Origin: Marinagarivorans sp.
GTDB lineage: Bacteria > Pseudomonadota > Gammaproteobacteria > Pseudomonadales > Cellvibrionaceae
Direction of reading: 5' to 3'
Assembly: GCA_028281865.1 (NCBI GenBank)
Contig: JANQJB010000045.1
Span: forward strand, 1 to 64,000
Length of the DNA stretch: 64,000 nucleotides
Part shown: piece after piece, positions 18,250-26,271 of the stretch
How positions within the stretch are numbered: position 1 is the first letter of the stretch
Layout of the letters: each line of letters opens with the position of its first letter
Notes under the pieces: model-generated
Database searches by the model: none
What the model was told of the DNA's origin: nothing
The model's input: the letters and a program-made list of their open reading frames with translations, nothing else
Made by a program: the position numbers and the translations under genes

Positions 18250-18310
18250 CTTACACTTATCGTAAGTCTCTGATTTGAATTACCTTACTGGTCCTGGTCT
18301 GATCTTTGCT
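18250..18310 (+). promoter_or_regulatory. Sigma-54 promoter with upstream inverted repeat
   Basis: TGGTCTGATCTTTGCT (18295-18310) has GG at -24 and GC at -12 with exactly the spacing of the sigma-54 consensus TGGCACGN4TTGCA. The expected start of transcription is about 18321, 25 bases before the adaptor gene. An inverted repeat CTTAC-N7-GTAAG at 18250-18266 could be part of an activator site. The response regulator at 22831, encoded in the same cluster, is of the sigma-54 activator class. Confidence 0.6.
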
Positions 18311-18345
18311 AAGTTCAAGAAAATATTAATTTTCGAAAGCATGTC

Positions 18346-19599
18346 ATGGATATCATATTTAGCCAGAAAAAGCTGAATCAACAAAAGAAAGTAACAAAAA
18401 TCAAATACTGCGGCATATTGATACTTGTATCAGGTTTGTTTTTTTTGATAAAACACTTTGCGACACCGAGTGCTAATTTACATGAATTAAAGGTCGCCAC
18501 CGTCAATAAACGAGACCTGCGTATAACAATAAGTGCTCCCGCAGTGATCAAGGCACATAAAGAAGAAGTGATAGAAAGTGAAACCCGAGCAAAAGTTAAA
18601 AGAGTCTGGGCATATGCAGGGGAGTTCGTCAAAAAAGGACAAATGTTGCTTGAACTGGATATGCGAAATATTGAATTCGAACTCGCCAAGGCTAACGAAG
18701 GCATTGCCATTAAAAAAAACCAAATCAAACAGAAAACACTGGAGTTGAAGCAAAGTAAATACCATGCAAAAGATGAGTTAGAAAAATTGAACATAGAACT
18801 CGAAAGCGCCGAAGCGCTATTTGAACGAAAACAACATCTGCACGAACGGGGCGGACTATCTCGATTTGAGTTACAAGAAGCAGAGATTTTAGTTAAAAAG
18901 AAAAAAATCGATATAAGGCAAACGAGTCAGAAGCAACAGAATTCCGAAAGGTTAGTAAATGCCTTAATTGACAACTTACATTTAGAGTTAGCCGTACTCG
19001 AGTTAAACGCAAAAGAAAAACAGCGATTATTATCTCTGTCTAAAATTTCAGCCCCGCAGGATGGTCTTCTAATTTGGATAGAACAAGAGGAAGGACGCAT
19101 GGTCGAAAACGGCGACACACTGTTAAGGCTCGCAGACACAAGCCACTTTGAAGTCGAAGCTACTACCTCCTCCTATTACGAAAATAAACTATTTCAAGAT
19201 ATGCCCGCGTTTTTTGAGATAGATAACGTAGAATTTAACGGCACTATTCGCTCGATTTTATCAGTCCCGGATGAAGGAAAAATTAACCTAACAATCTCTC
19301 TCAATAAAAGTGATAAAATTAAAAAATTACGCCATCTCCAACGCGTTAACGTGAATTTTTTGCTTGCAACGGAAGACAATGCATTAAGTTTAGAAAAAGG
19401 TTCACTATTCGATAACCTAGAAGACCAAAGCGTTTATGTTATAGAGGGTGGCTATGCCAACAAGCGACAGATACGTTATGCTAACGGCAATGAAAACTAT
19501 ATTCGTATCTTGCAAGGATTGAGCGTCGGCGACCAAGTTATTGTCTCGAGCACCGAGAGTTTTAGGCACATCAACCGAATTAAAATCAATCGTTATTAA
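18346..19599 (+). CDS. Periplasmic adaptor (HlyD/MacA-like) of an ABC exporter
   Basis: A 417-residue membrane-fusion protein. One N-terminal helix (about 22-38, YCGILILVSGLFFLIKHF) anchors it. The lipoyl half-domain VKRVWAYAGEFVKKGQMLLE is followed by a long alpha-hairpin (about 110-215, coiled coil rich in Lys/Glu/Gln), then the second lipoyl half (ISAPQDGLLIWIEQEEGRMV) and a beta-barrel and membrane-proximal region ending QVIVSS. It links the inner-membrane permeases to an outer-membrane channel, which is not encoded in this window. First gene of the operon, behind the sigma-54 promoter. Confidence 0.82.
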   Translation: MDIIFSQKKLNQQKKVTKIKYCGILILVSGLFFLIKHFATPSANLHELKVATVNKRDLRITISAPAVIKAHKEEVIESETRAKVKRVWAYAGEFVKKGQMLLELDMRNIEFELAKANEGIAIKKNQIKQKTLELKQSKYHAKDELEKLNIELESAEALFERKQHLHERGGLSRFELQEAEILVKKKKIDIRQTSQKQQNSERLVNALIDNLHLELAVLELNAKEKQRLLSLSKISAPQDGLLIWIEQEEGRMVENGDTLLRLADTSHFEVEATTSSYYENKLFQDMPAFFEIDNVEFNGTIRSILSVPDEGKINLTISLNKSDKIKKLRHLQRVNVNFLLATEDNALSLEKGSLFDNLEDQSVYVIEGGYANKRQIRYANGNENYIRILQGLSVGDQVIVSSTESFRHINRIKINRY

Positions 19600-19639
19600 A
19601 CCAATAATCAACTACCATTATCCACGGAATAGTAGACTT

Positions 19640-20305
19640 ATGATCAAACTCGACAATATTTGCAAATACTATCAAACCGATAGGATGGAAACCCAAGCTC
19701 TAAGAAATATAGATATGGATATTCAACAAGGTGAATTTGTTTCTATTATGGGGCCATCTGGTTGCGGTAAAAGTTCGTTATTAAATATTATCGGATTGCT
19801 AGACGAGCCAAGCGAAGGCCAGATTTTATTCGATGGTGAGGAAATCCAATTTAAGCGCGATAAAGAGCTCGCGCAAGTTCGTAATCAAAAAATAGGTTTT
19901 ATCTTTCAGAGCTTTCATCTCATCAACGATTTGAAAGTAGTAGACAATGTCGAGTTACCACTACTATATCGGAAAATCAAGGCATCTGAGCGCAGGCGCA
20001 TGGCGCTCGAAATATTGGATAAGGTCGGGCTTAGCGCAAGGTCATCGCACTTTCCTTCACAACTGTCAGGCGGCCAACAACAGCGAGTTGCTGTCGCTCG
20101 CGCTCTTGTTGGAAAGCCAGCTCTGTTATTAGCCGACGAGCCCACCGGAAATTTGGATAGCCAGATGGGAAATGAAGTAATGACTATTCTTGAAAACTTA
20201 AACTCAGACGATAACACAACCATCATCATGGTAACTCATGACAAGAGTCTGGCTGAACGAACAACACGAATCGAGCGAATATTTGATGGTCGACTTATTC
20301 ACTAG
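19640..20305 (+). CDS. ABC transporter ATP-binding protein, LolD/MacB type
   Basis: A 221-residue ATPase starting at ATG 19640. Walker A is GPSGCGKS (about 38-45), the signature LSGGQQQR lies near 142, Walker B is LLLADEPTGNLDS, and the H-loop is MVTHD. Length and motifs match the MacB/LolD subfamily, which drives mechanotransmission rather than pumping through the membrane. It sits between the adaptor and the two permeases and must power them. Confidence 0.9.
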   Translation: MIKLDNICKYYQTDRMETQALRNIDMDIQQGEFVSIMGPSGCGKSSLLNIIGLLDEPSEGQILFDGEEIQFKRDKELAQVRNQKIGFIFQSFHLINDLKVVDNVELPLLYRKIKASERRRMALEILDKVGLSARSSHFPSQLSGGQQQRVAVARALVGKPALLLADEPTGNLDSQMGNEVMTILENLNSDDNTTIIMVTHDKSLAERTTRIERIFDGRLIH

Positions 20306-20316
20306 GGAGCAGCATC

Positions 20317-21558
20317 ATGTTTAAGGGTTATATCTATCTCACCTGGAAGATGCTTCTTAGAGATAAAACGTTTACTGCTATCAGTCTGTTTGGGATCAGT
20401 TTAACTTTATGTGTGTTAATAACCATCAGCGCAGTATTCGATAATTATCTTTTCCATGACGGACCTGAAAAAACTAACAACAATTTTTTGTTGGTACGCA
20501 ATGTTATTTTTGAAGCTCCAGAACAGAATTTTAAATCTGGAAAACCGGGATACATTTTTTTTCACCAAATATTAAAAAAACTCAAAGAGCCCCAGCTTAC
20601 TTCAGCCTACGAAGGCGGGCTTAAAAATATCACTTTTGTCGACGATAAAAAATACACGCATTCATACTGTTATACTGATGCCAATTATTGGAAAATATTG
20701 GATTTTGACTTTATTCACGGCCGGGCATTTTCCTCAATGGAATTCGAGCAAGGAAGTAAATTGGCGGTCATAAGTGTTTCGACCGCAAGAGATCTGTTCC
20801 AAGAAGAACAAGTCATTGGCAAGATCATTCAAGTTCACAACCAACAGTATCAGGTCATTGGTGTTGTAAAAGACGTCTCTTCCTATGAACCTGTAGCATC
20901 ATTTGATATCTGGGTTCCATACACTACTTACCCTTCATTGCAATATCGAAATTCTTTTGACGGCGATTGGTCCGCCCTGCTCTATCATGAAGATAAGAAA
21001 AAGCTACCAGCAATGAAAAGTGAATACACATCAGTGTTAAAAAATAACTTCGAACCTATCGGGCCTTGGTTTTCCGCAGAAGGCATTGCTGAAACAAAAT
21101 ATGATCGCTTAGGCCTTACACTATACAGTTCGCATTATAGAGAAGCAGATGCTAGCAGCTTTGTTAAATATTCTCTATTTTATGCTTTTTTAATTATGCT
21201 GCTACCCACAGTAAATCTTGTAAATCTCAACATCAGCAGAATAATGGAACGCTCGAGCGAGATAGGTTTAAGAAAAGCACTGGGCGCATCACGCAACCAA
21301 TTACTCTTCCAATTTATTGTAGAGAATATCTTTCTCACCGTGATTGGTTGCTTATTTGGCGTCCTATTAAGCGTACTTATTATTGATCACCTCGCAGGTA
21401 TAGGTTTTGTTCGCTCAGCTCCTATTAGTTTTAATTTAAGGTGTGTGGCTTATGCACTTGTATGGTCTTTATTGTTTGGGGTTCTCAGCGGTGTTTTGCC
21501 TGCCTACAGGATGTCTCGGCTTCATCCTGTTATTGCATTAAAAAAGGAAAAAATATAA
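20317..21558 (+). CDS. MacB/FtsX-type ABC permease 1
   Basis: A 413-residue permease with the MacB layout: an N-terminal helix (about 18-42), a large periplasmic domain (about 45-275), then three helices (about 283-305, 335-360 and 378-400). The cytoplasmic motif ERSSEIGLRKALGASRNQLL is the coupling region typical of FtsX-like domains. It ends in SRLHPVIALK, also typical. Its stop overlaps the start of the second permease by one base (TAATG), so the two are made together and probably form a heterodimer. Confidence 0.88.
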   Translation: MFKGYIYLTWKMLLRDKTFTAISLFGISLTLCVLITISAVFDNYLFHDGPEKTNNNFLLVRNVIFEAPEQNFKSGKPGYIFFHQILKKLKEPQLTSAYEGGLKNITFVDDKKYTHSYCYTDANYWKILDFDFIHGRAFSSMEFEQGSKLAVISVSTARDLFQEEQVIGKIIQVHNQQYQVIGVVKDVSSYEPVASFDIWVPYTTYPSLQYRNSFDGDWSALLYHEDKKKLPAMKSEYTSVLKNNFEPIGPWFSAEGIAETKYDRLGLTLYSSHYREADASSFVKYSLFYAFLIMLLPTVNLVNLNISRIMERSSEIGLRKALGASRNQLLFQFIVENIFLTVIGCLFGVLLSVLIIDHLAGIGFVRSAPISFNLRCVAYALVWSLLFGVLSGVLPAYRMSRLHPVIALKKEKI

Positions 21559-22751
21559 TGTTCAGTCAACTACTCAAATTGATCTGGAACCGAAAATACT
21601 CGAATCTACTCATTTTTATTGAAATCTGCATCGTTTCTGTCGTGCTAATTTCAATTTTCTCCATCCTTATAAGCCTCTATCAACGCTACCATACGCCGCT
21701 TGGATTTAATTCGCATGATGGATGGTCCATTAATATATCGCTGCCAGGACAGTGGCGAGGTGAACAAGACCGAGAAGTTTTACGACAATTAGTTAAACGT
21801 TTAGAACAAGAGCAGGAAATAACAACTGTCAACCCCATAAGCCATTCCGTCTTTACAACATCAAATTGGACTACGCAAAAACATATTAACGAAAAGAAGG
21901 TAGTTTTTAGAGCTAACTCGATAATACCCGAAGGTCCCGCTAATCTTGGCGTAGAGCTGGTTAAGGGGCGTTGGTTCGGTCTTCAAGACCAAGGGCAGCA
22001 CTATATCGCACTTACAGTCAATCAACATTTTGTTGATAAATTTCTGCAAGGGATAGACCCAATTGATTTTGAGTTTCCGAGTGTCGGCGAACCCAATAGC
22101 ACGATCTTTCGCATTGTTGGTGTATACCGTGAGTTTCGTCAACATGGAGAATTCCAAAAAATTGGTCCACACGCATTTTTCCCCTATTTCTGGCATGGTA
22201 GAAATTATTCCGGTTCGATAAAACGCATTGAACTCACATTTGATAGACCAATGTCCATTTCCTATCAAGAGGAGTTACTAAGAGTTTTACATGGCGTATC
22301 CCCAAGCTGGCACTACAGGTTGCAAACCTGGGAGAATAAACGAAAATCGCTTATCGCTAGAAGAATAAAACCACTGATTGTTCAGGGAATCGTTGTTGTT
22401 TTTTCACTGGTGATGGTTGCCCTCGGGCTTTACGGTGTACTTACCCAAAATATAAAACGGCGAAGAAACGAAATTGGCTTAATGAGAGCCTTAGGTGCTT
22501 CCAAAAAGGCTATTCAGTGGCAACTATTTTCGGAGATATCGTTGGTCGGCTCAATTGGTGTCATTTGCGGCACTCTGTTTGTGTTTCAGCTTTATTGGTT
22601 GCGCTTAGTCCCTATGGTAGATGGGCCCATTTTTTTTAAAAGCTTTTTAATATCGTACACGTTAATTTTTATTCTAATATCACTGTGTAGCTGGGTTCCT
22701 ATAAGGCGCGCGACTGTCATATCACCATCTGCCGCGCTGCACTATGAATGA
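21558..22751 (+). CDS. MacB/FtsX-type ABC permease 2
   Basis: A 397-residue permease starting at the ATG in TAATG. Helices lie near residues 17-40, 275-295, 320-345 and 360-380. The periplasmic domain is shorter and unlike that of permease 1. The coupling motif is KRRRNEIGLMRALGASKKAI, and it ends RRATVISPSAALHYE, a usual MacB-family tail. It is the partner of permease 1 and ATPase 19640 in what looks like an efflux or export complex. The substrate is unknown; no toxin, peptide or lipoprotein cargo gene is adjacent. Confidence 0.87.
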   Translation: MFSQLLKLIWNRKYSNLLIFIEICIVSVVLISIFSILISLYQRYHTPLGFNSHDGWSINISLPGQWRGEQDREVLRQLVKRLEQEQEITTVNPISHSVFTTSNWTTQKHINEKKVVFRANSIIPEGPANLGVELVKGRWFGLQDQGQHYIALTVNQHFVDKFLQGIDPIDFEFPSVGEPNSTIFRIVGVYREFRQHGEFQKIGPHAFFPYFWHGRNYSGSIKRIELTFDRPMSISYQEELLRVLHGVSPSWHYRLQTWENKRKSLIARRIKPLIVQGIVVVFSLVMVALGLYGVLTQNIKRRRNEIGLMRALGASKKAIQWQLFSEISLVGSIGVICGTLFVFQLYWLRLVPMVDGPIFFKSFLISYTLIFILISLCSWVPIRRATVISPSAALHYE

Positions 22752-22789
22752 TGTTTGAATTAAAAAAGTTAGATTAAAACACTATAATA

Positions 22790-22810
22790 AAGCTCGATTA
22801 ATCAGAGCTT
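22790..22810. repeat. Short palindrome related to the MITE-like ends
   Basis: AAGCTCGATTAATCAGAGCT followed by T is a palindrome except for one unpaired base. Fifteen of its bases (ATTAATCAGAGCTTC, continuing to 22811) are identical to the right end of the element at 17165-17385. It lies 20 bases before the response-regulator gene and could be a remnant end or a weak hairpin separating the ABC genes from the regulators. Confidence 0.5.
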
Positions 22811-22830
22811 CTCTAAAAATTTAGACTTAT

Positions 22831-24213
22831 ATGCACATTCTCATTATAGATGACGACAACTCTGTTCTTGCCTCACTTTCGCTGTTACTTAAGCAGCACA
22901 ATTTCAACATAAGTGAAGCAAGGAACCCCGCCTCGGCGCTTGAGTTTTTAAAACAAAAGGCCGTCGATCTTATCCTACAGGATATGAACTTCTCTCGCTC
23001 TACTCAGGGAGAAGAAGGTCTCGCACTTTTGCGAGATATCAAGAAGACGGCACCTCAAATTCCCGTAATTTTAATGACAGCCTGGGGTTCGATCTCACTT
23101 GCAGTAGCTGGAATGCGCCTAGGTGCAAGCGACTTTATAACTAAGCCATGGGATAACCCCGTGCTAATTAAAACCATCAATACCATTATTGGGTTACCAA
23201 AAAAAGAGATGCGCTCAGTAATCAACCGGGAAGACTTGGATAAAGATTGTGATTTCTCCTCAATTATCGGCAATGCACCAAACATTTTAAACTGTTTAAA
23301 CACCGTAGCTCGCGTTTGCGCCACAGATGCTTCAGTGCTCATTATTGGCGAGAGCGGAACCGGAAAAGAGCTGATTGCCGAAGCTATTCATCGCAACTCA
23401 AATAGATCTAAAGAAGCCCTGGTCAAAGTCAATTTAGGTGCAGTAAATGCAGATTTGTTTGAACGAGAGATGTTTGGCCATATTCGCGGCGCGTTTACGG
23501 ATGCCAAGCAAGATAGCCCAGGATTATTTAGCTCTGCTGATAACGGAACAATATTCTTGGATGAAATTGGAGAGTTAGCACTCTCGTCACAAGTAAAATT
23601 ACTTAGAGTTTTACAGGATCAAAAGTTTCAAGCCATCGGCTCATCTAAAACCACATCTGTTAATGTTAGAATAATATCAGCGACAAATAGAGACCTAGAA
23701 AAACTTATTAATCAAGGCGATTTTCGTGAGGACCTCTTCTATCGCATCAACTTAATAACAATACACCTACCACCCCTTCGCGAACGTACAAGTGATATTC
23801 CCTTGCTCGCCAAGCATCATTTAAAAAAGACTTGCATACGATATCAACTGCCACCTGCAATATTGACTAGCAGTGCTCAAGTCTGGCTTCAACGACAAAT
23901 ATGGCCTGGTAACATCCGCCAGTTATGCCAAACAATTGAGAGAGCGGCATTGGTGAGTGGAAATCACGAATTAGATGAACACGACTTTATTCAGCATTCA
24001 CAGCATGCACTAACGCAAGAAACTAGGCCAAAAGCTACCAATAATTTAAACGGAAATACGCTTGAGGAGATAGAAAAAAACGCTATTTCCCAAGCAATGA
24101 AACAGCTTGACAACAACATATCTAAAGTGGCATCACATTTGGGCTTAAGTAGAGCTGCGCTATATCGTAGATTAGAAAAATACGGATTTAAAAAAACCGA
24201 AGGCGACACGTGA
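22831..24213 (+). CDS. NtrC-family sigma-54 response regulator
   Basis: A 460-residue regulator with three domains. The receiver (1-120) has acidic residues D7-D9, phospho-acceptor D51, T83 and K105. The AAA+ domain (about 143-375) has Walker A GESGTGKE (173-180) and the sigma-54 contact loop GAFTDA (220-225) in place of the classic GAFTGA. The C-terminal Fis-type helix-turn-helix (about 415-455) includes SKVASHLGLSRAALYRRLEK. After phosphorylation by the kinase encoded next to it, it should activate sigma-54 promoters, most simply the one at 18295 ahead of the ABC operon. It overlaps the kinase gene by 4 bases. Confidence 0.9.
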   Translation: MHILIIDDDNSVLASLSLLLKQHNFNISEARNPASALEFLKQKAVDLILQDMNFSRSTQGEEGLALLRDIKKTAPQIPVILMTAWGSISLAVAGMRLGASDFITKPWDNPVLIKTINTIIGLPKKEMRSVINREDLDKDCDFSSIIGNAPNILNCLNTVARVCATDASVLIIGESGTGKELIAEAIHRNSNRSKEALVKVNLGAVNADLFEREMFGHIRGAFTDAKQDSPGLFSSADNGTIFLDEIGELALSSQVKLLRVLQDQKFQAIGSSKTTSVNVRIISATNRDLEKLINQGDFREDLFYRINLITIHLPPLRERTSDIPLLAKHHLKKTCIRYQLPPAILTSSAQVWLQRQIWPGNIRQLCQTIERAALVSGNHELDEHDFIQHSQHALTQETRPKATNNLNGNTLEEIEKNAISQAMKQLDNNISKVASHLGLSRAALYRRLEKYGFKKTEGDT

Positions 24214-25526
24214 GGTTACAAATCAAACTTTATTGTTTAACTGCTGCTTTACATATATTTTTGCTCGGCGGCGCCGTTCTAACATTACGCGAAAATACCG
24301 TTATATTCCTTATCACTGAATTATTACTGGTTTTATCGTTGATCAGTTTCTTGGTTTTGATTAAAAAAATACTCTCCCCATTTGAAATATTACATACGTT
24401 TAATAAGCTTCTCACTGACAAAGAGTATAATTCTCGCTTTCGCTTGGTGGGTAGCCATGATCTTGACGAAGCTATTCGTTTTTTCAACCAAGCTTTAAAT
24501 CGCCTACAAGAGGAAAAGCACGACGTAGACGATCGTCGTTTATTACTACATCAGCTATTGAACAAAATTCCAGTAGGGATAGTGATATTTGATTTCGATG
24601 ATAATATAAGTCAAATTAATAACAAGGCACTTGAGATTTTAAATATAGAGAAAGATCGTATCGAAAAGAAAACGCTAAGCGATATTTCGGGTGTATTAAT
24701 GGTAAAAATTCGAAGTCTGCAAGTTGGGCAGCCGGAAATAGTCAGTGATGGAACAGGCAAGCGTTTTCGATGCCTGCTTGGCCAATTTGATGATCGGAGT
24801 TTCCAGCGAAAATTTATCGTTATTGAGGAGATTAGTAATACGCTCGATATCAGCGAAAAAAACACTTATGAGAAACTTATTCGGCTTATGTCACATGAAG
24901 TTAATAATACCATGGCTGCAACCAATTCGACGCTCTCTAGTTGCTTGGACTTTGCTCCGCAAATTGAAGTTGGTCTACGCGATGCTTATGAGAAATCGCT
25001 ACGGGCTGTTATCGAAAGAACTGATAACCTCAAAGTATTTATGCACGAATACGCTCAGATTGTTCGCCTACCTACTCCAATTATCGAAAGGTGCGACCTT
25101 TTTGCTCTGCTCGGTTCTCTCAAGGCCATCCTTGAGTCGGAACTCCATGCGAAAAATATCTTACTTGAACTGCAGCCGTGCAATTTTGAAAAACTGGAAG
25201 TGTCGGTCGATAGAACTCAGATAGAAAGAGTGTTTTTAAATATATTACGCAATGCTATAGAATCAATTGGTAAAAATGGAGAAATCCGGATAAGTTTTTC
25301 GGCTAAGCCCGAAAAACTGGTGGTAAAAGTTGCTGATTCCGGCAGTGGGATAAGTAGCGATATCGAAACGCAACTCTTCACACCATTTTTCACAACAAAA
25401 CCCAATGGTCAAGGAATGGGCTTGATGCTAATTCGAGAAATATTAAATGCACATAAAATCGAATTTCGTTTAAAGAACGCAGAGAATAAAAAAGGAGCCG
25501 AATTTGAGCTGCGTTTTAATATCTAA
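24210..25526 (+). CDS. Membrane histidine kinase partner of the sigma-54 regulator
   Basis: A 438-residue kinase starting at GTG 24210, inside the end of the regulator gene (GTGA overlap). Two close helices (about 8-26 and 31-53) leave almost no periplasmic loop, so it may sense within the membrane or through the cytoplasmic PAS-like domain (about 110-200, IPVGIVIFDFDDNISQINNK). The H-box is LMSHEVNNTM with H229, and the ATP-binding part has NILRNAIESIG, VADSGSGISS and GQGMGLMLIREIL. It resembles NtrB/NtrY-type kinases. It should phosphorylate D51 of the adjacent regulator. Confidence 0.88.
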   Translation: MRLQIKLYCLTAALHIFLLGGAVLTLRENTVIFLITELLLVLSLISFLVLIKKILSPFEILHTFNKLLTDKEYNSRFRLVGSHDLDEAIRFFNQALNRLQEEKHDVDDRRLLLHQLLNKIPVGIVIFDFDDNISQINNKALEILNIEKDRIEKKTLSDISGVLMVKIRSLQVGQPEIVSDGTGKRFRCLLGQFDDRSFQRKFIVIEEISNTLDISEKNTYEKLIRLMSHEVNNTMAATNSTLSSCLDFAPQIEVGLRDAYEKSLRAVIERTDNLKVFMHEYAQIVRLPTPIIERCDLFALLGSLKAILESELHAKNILLELQPCNFEKLEVSVDRTQIERVFLNILRNAIESIGKNGEIRISFSAKPEKLVVKVADSGSGISSDIETQLFTPFFTTKPNGQGMGLMLIREILNAHKIEFRLKNAENKKGAEFELRFNI

Positions 25527-26271
25527 TCTTCATCCATAAAGTGAATCCTCAAAACTGCAATCGCGCATATCGTTAAATATGCTCTATAAATCGCTCTCAG
25601 TCGACTAAGCAATAAGGCACCCTTCCGCTTTCTCCTCGTTCCATATCAACCAAGTCTATCCGCCAGCGATATATCCCAGTTGCAAGCAACTGCGATCAGA
25701 TCCTGTAAACCCAAGCAACTGCTTATATTTTGAACAACATTTTAAAGACAATAACAGTTGCTGCTATCAATTATCTTTGTACCCTAGCCACAGTGTCTAC
25801 AAATGGGATGTGGAGCGTTGAGAAAGTGAAGCTACTTTATGGGGATGCTCTAGCGTAGACAAACTGGAATACGGAATCACTGATAATATTTACCCAGCCC
25901 ATTGATAAACACATCAAGTTTTGACAAAAACTGTATAGAAAAACGTCTAGAGTTGGGTAATACTTTGCGTAGGTAGTGGTAATCTGTGAAATAGATTCTC
26001 AATTTGAAACAGATTCTCAAAAAGTCACTAATATTTACCAATGCTAATATTTACACATATAAAGCAGCTGCAACAACAATAAATACGATTAAATTGGCCA
26101 AGCGGCTGGAGTTACAGCTAACTGAACTTAATAATTTAGCTAGCCAATTTAATCGCAATCTTTACTCCCCCTTTAAGGATAAGTGCCGTTATCCGTTTTT
26201 AACTCGTGCTGCAGCCTGTACTGCAAATACAGGCTGAGGTATTGAGGTTAGACGCACTATAAGGATACGTT
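25527..26271 (+). other. Long intergenic leader with three hairpins
   Basis: A 745-base gap without a credible gene. The first 450 bases show nothing clear. The last 190 hold three inverted repeats: CGATTAAATTGGC at 26086 with its complement at 26143; GGATAA/TTATCC (26177-26194) followed by GTTTTT, which looks like a weak terminator; and CAGCCTGTA/TACAGGCTG (26212-26236), a perfect 9-bp stem with a 7-base loop, 24 bases before the AAGGA ribosome site of the next gene. Together they could form a regulatory leader. No known riboswitch is recognised. Confidence 0.45.

Noticed and set aside
26004-26237. Plus-strand ORF of 77 codons before the DUF1592-type gene
   Set aside because: No ribosome site, odd composition, and it runs through three inverted repeats that look like leader RNA structure.
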